From the NCBI GenBank assembly GCA_027484885.1, contig JAIXSD010000329.1, forward strand, positions 1-9,161: a stretch of 9,161 nt of DNA, given 5' to 3'. The stretch comes from Rubrivivax sp. GTDB taxonomy: Bacteria > Pseudomonadota > Gammaproteobacteria > Burkholderiales > Burkholderiaceae_C. Position numbers and translations under genes: made by a program. The notes beneath the pieces were generated by a model. It did no database searches and had not been told where the DNA came from. It worked only from the letters and a program-made list of their open reading frames with translations. Numbering within the stretch: the stretch's first letter is position 1; every line of letters begins with the position of its first letter. Of the stretch, positions 6,423 through 9,161 are shown piece after piece.

Positions 6423-6499
6423 TGGTCGGGGCGGCGGGATTCGAACTCGCGACCCTCTGCTCCCAAAGCAGATGCGCTACCAGGCTGCGCTACGCCCCG
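6423..6499 (-). tRNA. tRNA-Pro (anticodon UGG)
   Basis: A 77-base cloverleaf including encoded CCA (6425-6423) is present on the minus strand. The acceptor stem CGGGGCG/CGCCCCG is perfect and the discriminator is A. The D stem is GCGC/GCGC, and the anticodon arm is TCTGC - TTTGGGA - GCAGA with anticodon TGG. The T arm is GCGAG - TTCGAAT - CCCGC, in which the fourth pair (A52 with C62) is a mismatch. Everything else is canonical, so it is very likely functional. It decodes the proline CCN codons. Confidence 0.96.
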
Positions 6500-6833
6500 A
6501 CGAAGACAGCTATTCTAGCCTGGATTTACGGCCATCCCGAGGAATCGCTAAAAACTTCTGCCAAACAGTGCGCCCCAGCCGGCGCCCTCCAAAATCCAAG
6601 TCCCAAAAATTTCCGCGCGGTTTACACGTTAGCAGCCGCGCCGCCGAGGACCGCGAGGCAAGGCCGAAACGAAGGGCGCCCTCCTGGCAAGGGGACTCAA
6701 GCGGCGGGCAGTTCCGCCATCGCCCCTCCGCCACGGGCCCAAAACCTTTGTGTCAAAATCCGCCGACATTCAAGCCAGCCACGTCTGGCCTCTTTGTCGG
6801 CAGCCCTGCCGAGACCCCGTCCAAGGACACTCC
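6500..6833. other. Intergenic region between divergent tRNA-Pro and trxA
   Basis: This 334-base stretch holds the tRNA-Pro promoter at its left end and the trxA leader at its right end. Between them I see only short frames without coding character and a small 5-bp hairpin, GGCGG/CCGCC (6703-6718). A candidate trxA -10 (CAAAAT, 6754-6759, inside TGTCAAAATC) would start RNA near 6766 and give a leader of about 68 bases. No matching -35 is visible. Confidence 0.45.
6512..6517 (-). promoter_or_regulatory. -10 element of the tRNA-Pro promoter
   Basis: On the minus strand TAGAAT (five of six matches to TATAAT) lies 12 bases upstream of the tRNA 5' end, giving a start near 6505 and a short leader. 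The matching -35 position (6540-6535, TCGGGA) agrees at only three of six bases. Confidence 0.5.
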
Positions 6834-7163
6834 ATGAGCAGCGAACTGATCAAACACATTTCCGACGCATCCTTTGACGCCGATGTGATCCAAGCCGGCA
6901 AGCCCGTGCTGGTGGACTACTGGGCCGAATGGTGCGGCCCCTGCAAGATGATTGCCCCTATCCTGGACGAAGTGTCCAAGGACTACGGCGACCGCCTGCA
7001 AATCACCAAGATGAACGTGGACGAAAACCGCGAAGTGCCGGCCAAGTTCGGCATCCGCGGCATCCCGACCCTGATGCTGTTCAAGGACGGCCAACTCGCC
7101 GCCACCAAGGTCGGCGCCCTGTCCAAGGCCCAATTGACGGCCTTCCTGGACGCTAACCTATAA
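6834..7163 (+). CDS. trxA: Thioredoxin 1
   Basis: This 109-residue protein is a single thioredoxin domain of normal length. It is the cytoplasmic dithiol reductant that passes electrons from thioredoxin reductase to ribonucleotide reductase, methionine sulfoxide reductase, PAPS reductase and other targets. The redox motif WCGPCK has its cysteines at 34 and 37. The buried Asp28 (in VLVDYWAEW) matches Asp26 of E. coli, and the cis-proline is Pro78 in [11 protein letters not shown]. The ATG at 6834 is chosen because it starts at the usual N-terminus and follows AAGGA (6823-6827) by 6 bases. An in-frame start 28 codons upstream would put odd residues before the domain. It is followed on the same strand by rho, the order conserved in many proteobacteria. 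Its stop codon lies inside a TATAAT hexamer that probably serves rho. Confidence 0.98.
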   Translation: MSSELIKHISDASFDADVIQAGKPVLVDYWAEWCGPCKMIAPILDEVSKDYGDRLQITKMNVDENREVPAKFGIRGIPTLMLFKDGQLAATKVGALSKAQLTAFLDANL

Positions 7164-7164
7164 T
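7134..7164 (+). promoter_or_regulatory. Likely rho promoter at the end of trxA
   Basis: A perfect TATAAT (7159-7164) overlaps the trxA stop codon TAA (7161-7163), with TTGACG (7134-7139, five of six matches) upstream inside the trxA coding region. The spacer is 19 bases, longer than the ideal 17, which lowers confidence. The start site would be near 7171, giving a rho leader of about 255 bases. Read-through from trxA is also likely, since no intrinsic terminator follows trxA directly. Confidence 0.6.
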
Positions 7165-7426
7165 CTTCTCCAATCTGTTGCCGGGGACATATCGAATCCT
7201 CTCGGATTCCCGGCTCCCGGCGACAGTGAATTGCCAACACGCCCTGGCCGAATCGACGGCTCTGGCGCGTGGACTCGGCGCCCAAGCTCCCTCGTTTTTT
7301 TGTTTCGCGGTTTCGCTGACTGATTCTGTGCCGTTGGCGTGGCTCGCAGGGCAATGTGCGCTTGCCGCTGAAGTTTTAAGTCCCCGGTCCTTGGCAGGAC
7401 CCTGACGACCTACCGGGTGTTCACCC
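7165..7426 (+). promoter_or_regulatory. Structured rho leader region
   Basis: These 262 bases between trxA and rho hold several hairpins on the plus strand. They are a long nested one at 7175-7226, a weak one at 7264-7282 followed by a run of seven T (7295-7301), an 8-bp bulged one at 7347-7370 (CAG-GGCAA with TTGCC-G-CTG), GGTCC/GGACC at 7386-7401, and GGGT/ACCC at 7415-7426 abutting the ATG. In E. coli rho is autoregulated by premature termination in its leader, and a similar purpose here is inference. A short frame from TTG at 7178 crosses the leader but has no Shine-Dalgarno, so I do not call a rhoL-like peptide. Confidence 0.5.
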
Positions 7427-8692
7427 ATGCATCTTTCCGAACTGAAAGCGCTTCACGTCTCCGAGCTCATCAAGATGGGCGAGGCGCTGGAGATCGACAA
7501 CGTCGCTCGCATGCGCAAGCAGGAGCTGATGTTTGCGATCATGAAAAAGCGCGCCAAAGCCGGCGAACAAGTGTTCGGCAACGGCGTGCTCGAAGTGCTG
7601 CCGGACGGCTTTGGCTTCCTGCGCTCCATCGACGACAGCTATATGGCGTCGACCGATGACATCTACCTGAGCCCCAGCCAGATCCGCCGCTTCAACCTCC
7701 ACACCGGCGACATGATCGAAGGCGAAGTGCGCGTGCCCAAGGACGGCGAGCGTTACTTTGCCCTGGTCAAGGTCGACCGCGTCAACGAACTGACGCCCGA
7801 GGAGAGCAAGCACAAGATCATGTTCGAGAACTTGACGCCGCTGTTCCCGCGCGAACAGTTCAAGCTCGAACGCGACAACTTCAAGGGCGAAGAAAACGTC
7901 ACCGGCCGCATCATTGACCTGATCGCACCGATCGGCAAAGGCCAGCGCGCCCTGATCGTCGCGCAGCCCAAGACCGGCAAGACCGAGATGATGAAGAGCA
8001 TCGCGCATGCGCTGGTGGCCAATCATCCCGAGTCCCATCTGATCGTGCTGCTGGTGGACGAGCGCCCCGAAGAAGTGACCGAGATGATCCGCACCGTGCG
8101 CGGCGAAGTGATCAGCTCCACCTTCGACGAGCCGGCCGCCCGCCATGTGCAAGTGGCCGAGATGGTGATCGAGCGCGCCAAGCGCCTGGTCGAGCTCAAG
8201 AAGGATGTGATCATCCTGCTGGACTCCATCACCCGCCTGGCTCGCGCCTACAACAACGTCCTGCCCTCCTCCGGCAAGGTGCTGACTGGCGGCGTGGATG
8301 CCAATGCCCTGCAGCGCCCCAAGCGCTTCTTCGGCGCTGCCCGCAAGGTGGAAGAAGGCGGCTCGCTGACCATCATCGGCACCGCGCTGATCGACACCGG
8401 CAGCCGCATGGACGAAGTGATCTACGAAGAGTTCAAGGGCACTGGCAATTGCGAAATCCATCTGGATCGCCGCATGGCCGAGAAGCGTGTCTACCCTTCG
8501 ATCCTGATCAACAAGTCGGGCACCCGCCGCGAAGAGCTGCTGCTCAAGCCCGAGATCCTGCAAAAGAGCTGGATCTTGCGCAAGCTGCTCTACAACATGG
8601 ACGAGATCGAGGCGATGGAGTTCGTGCTGGACAAGATGAAGTCCACCAAGAACAACCTCGATTTCTTCGACATGATGCGTCGAGGCGGTTGA
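7427..8692 (+). CDS. rho: Transcription termination factor Rho
   Basis: This complete 421-residue Rho is a hexameric RNA-dependent ATPase/helicase that loads on C-rich nascent RNA and releases RNA polymerase. The N-terminal helical part (1-45) is followed by the cold-shock-like primary RNA-binding domain (about 48-125) with the RNP-like DGFGFLRS (60-67). The ATPase core carries Walker A PKTGKT (181-186, Lys185), the catalytic Glu in VDERPEE (Glu212), Walker B VIILLD (261-266), the Q-loop [10 protein letters not shown] (282-291), the R-loop region around IGTALIDTG (317-325) and the arginine finger in SGTRREE (Arg367). Numbering runs one ahead of E. coli. There is none of the large N-terminal insertion seen in actinobacterial Rho. 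The ATG at 7427 starts at the conserved MHLSELK and is preceded by only a weak ribosome site (GGGTG) that lies in a hairpin. It lies downstream of trxA and upstream of rpmE. Confidence 0.99.
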   Translation: MHLSELKALHVSELIKMGEALEIDNVARMRKQELMFAIMKKRAKAGEQVFGNGVLEVLPDGFGFLRSIDDSYMASTDDIYLSPSQIRRFNLHTGDMIEGEVRVPKDGERYFALVKVDRVNELTPEESKHKIMFENLTPLFPREQFKLERDNFKGEENVTGRIIDLIAPIGKGQRALIVAQPKTGKTEMMKSIAHALVANHPESHLIVLLVDERPEEVTEMIRTVRGEVISSTFDEPAARHVQVAEMVIERAKRLVELKKDVIILLDSITRLARAYNNVLPSSGKVLTGGVDANALQRPKRFFGAARKVEEGGSLTIIGTALIDTGSRMDEVIYEEFKGTGNCEIHLDRRMAEKRVYPSILINKSGTRREELLLKPEILQKSWILRKLLYNMDEIEAMEFVLDKMKSTKNNLDFFDMMRRGG

Positions 8693-8720
8693 TTCTCACG
8701 TCCCTGCAGAAGCAAGGATG

Positions 8721-8738
8721 GCCGCAGCACGCTGCGGC
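8721..8738 (+). repeat. Perfect hairpin downstream of rho
   Basis: GCCGCAG (8721-8727) and CTGCGGC (8732-8738) form a 7-bp perfect stem with a 4-base loop, 28 bases after the rho stop. No T tract follows, so it is not an intrinsic terminator alone. It may protect the 3' end of the rho mRNA. Confidence 0.45.
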
Positions 8739-8774
8739 GGTGGACACCGGGTCCGCTGATTTCGGCGGGCCGAT

Positions 8775-8807
8775 GGGCGCCCTCAAACGGTCGCCCTGAA
8801 AATTTTT
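8775..8807 (+). terminator. Possible weak terminator after rho
   Basis: GGGCG (8775-8779) pairs with CGCCC (8792-8796). One mismatch and two further C-G pairs extend the stem inward, around a 6-base loop. TGAAAA and then TTTTT (8803-8807) follow. The T run starts six bases after the stem, which is far for efficient termination, and it overlaps the promoter of the next gene, so partial read-through is likely. Confidence 0.3.
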
Positions 8808-8815
8808 GCTACAAT
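8807..8815 (+). promoter_or_regulatory. Extended -10 promoter of the bL31 gene
   Basis: TGCTACAAT is an extended -10: TG, one base, then TACAAT, five of six matches. An A/T-rich stretch lies just upstream and there is no good -35, as expected for extended -10 promoters. Transcription would start near 8822, giving a leader of about 76 bases, so the gene can be expressed apart from rho. Confidence 0.6.
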
Positions 8816-8843
8816 CCGCGTTTTTGTCGCTGTCGGAAAGTGC

Positions 8844-8858
8844 GTCGCATGGTGCGAC
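8844..8858 (+). promoter_or_regulatory. Leader hairpin upstream of the bL31 gene
   Basis: GTCGCA (8844-8849) and TGCGAC (8853-8858) form a perfect 6-bp stem closed by a 3-base loop in the 5' untranslated region. A second small hairpin, GAGA (8886-8889) with TCTC (8894-8897), covers the Shine-Dalgarno and ends next to the ATG. Autogenous control of bL31 synthesis at the mRNA leader has been reported in E. coli; a like role here is inference. Confidence 0.4.
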
Positions 8859-8897
8859 ATGGCTCCCGGCACGTCAGCGCAAAGCGAGAGGTCTCTC

Positions 8898-9155
8898 ATG
8901 AAAGACGGCATTCACCCAAATTACCGCGACGTTTGCTTCGTGGATCAATCCAATGGTTTCAAGTTCATCACGCGTTCGACCGTGACCAGCAAGGAAACCA
9001 TCACGCTCGACGACGGCCGCGAAGTGCCGCTGGTCAAGCTGGAAACCACCAGCGAATCGCACCCCTTCTACACCGGCCAGCAAAAGAGCATCGACAACCT
9101 GGGCGGCCGCGTCGAGAAGTTCCGCAACAAGTTTGCTGGCTTCGCCAAGAAGTAA
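8898..9155 (+). CDS. rpmE2: Type B 50S ribosomal protein bL31
   Basis: This 85-residue bL31 is a component of the large ribosomal subunit at the central protuberance, where the protein bridges to the small subunit. It starts with [12 protein letters not shown] and carries [10 protein letters not shown] (residues 54-63) and [10 protein letters not shown], the family signatures. The type B assignment rests on the length and on the lack of the four zinc-binding cysteines of type A: only Cys13 is present. Cysteine-free paralogues replace the zinc form under zinc shortage in species that have both; whether a zinc form exists elsewhere in this genome cannot be seen. The ATG at 8898 is set by the family N-terminus and by AGAGG (8887-8891) 6 bases upstream. 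An in-frame ATG at 8859 would add 13 atypical residues. It follows rho by about 205 bases with its own promoter and ends 6 bases before the window edge. Confidence 0.97.
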   Translation: MKDGIHPNYRDVCFVDQSNGFKFITRSTVTSKETITLDDGREVPLVKLETTSESHPFYTGQQKSIDNLGGRVEKFRNKFAGFAKK

Positions 9156-9161
9156 ATCCGA

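Noticed and set aside
6750..6833. 28-codon upstream extension of thioredoxin
   Set aside because: The extension lies over the candidate -10 region and is not part of the thioredoxin domain, and a good Shine-Dalgarno marks 6834.
7178..7405. 75-codon frame in the rho leader as a rhoL-like peptide
   Set aside because: It would start at TTG inside a strong hairpin stem without a ribosome site and has no resemblance I recognise to E. coli RhoL.
7421..8563. 380-codon open frame antisense to rho
   Set aside because: It is fully within the unmistakable rho gene and its Leu/Val/Asp/His-rich product is a typical codon shadow.

Overview
The window is GC-rich bacterial chromosome, most likely from a betaproteobacterium of the order Burkholderiales. 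This rests on the trxA - rho - rpmE (type B bL31) gene order, betaproteobacterial-looking Rho and thioredoxin sequences, and tRNA genes with encoded CCA. A Roseateles/Rubrivivax/Leptothrix-type organism would fit, but the genus cannot be fixed from this sequence. I see no transposase, integrase, CRISPR array, phage gene or defence system. It reads as ordinary core and semi-core chromosome, and I do not see a strong candidate for a new multi-gene system.

Left part (1-3297). The 3' part of an aminoglycoside-phosphotransferase-like kinase gene (+, cut by the left edge) converges on an unrecognised 247-residue protein gene (-). The latter diverges from a YfcG/Nu-class glutathione-S-transferase-like gene (+, 1823-2515), which in turn converges on a gene for an unrecognised exported protein (-, 2554-3249).

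Middle (3250-6500). A 729-base stretch without a convincing protein gene (3250-3978) contains a strong intrinsic terminator on the minus strand (3443-3476). No recognised gene lies directly upstream of it, which leaves room for an unannotated small RNA. Next, all on the minus strand, come tRNA-Arg(UCU), a complete OPT-family oligopeptide transporter gene (4236-6224), and tRNA-Pro(UGG) with its own intrinsic terminator.

Right part (6500-9161, all +). trxA (thioredoxin), rho (transcription termination factor) and a type B rpmE (bL31 without the zinc cysteines) form the conserved trxA-rho-rpmE block. The likely rho promoter has a perfect TATAAT that contains the trxA stop codon. The roughly 255-base rho leader carries a long nested hairpin, a T7 run behind a weak hairpin, and hairpins abutting the start codon. 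The rpmE leader also carries two small hairpins, one covering its Shine-Dalgarno. These structured leaders and the orphan terminator are the parts most worth a second look.
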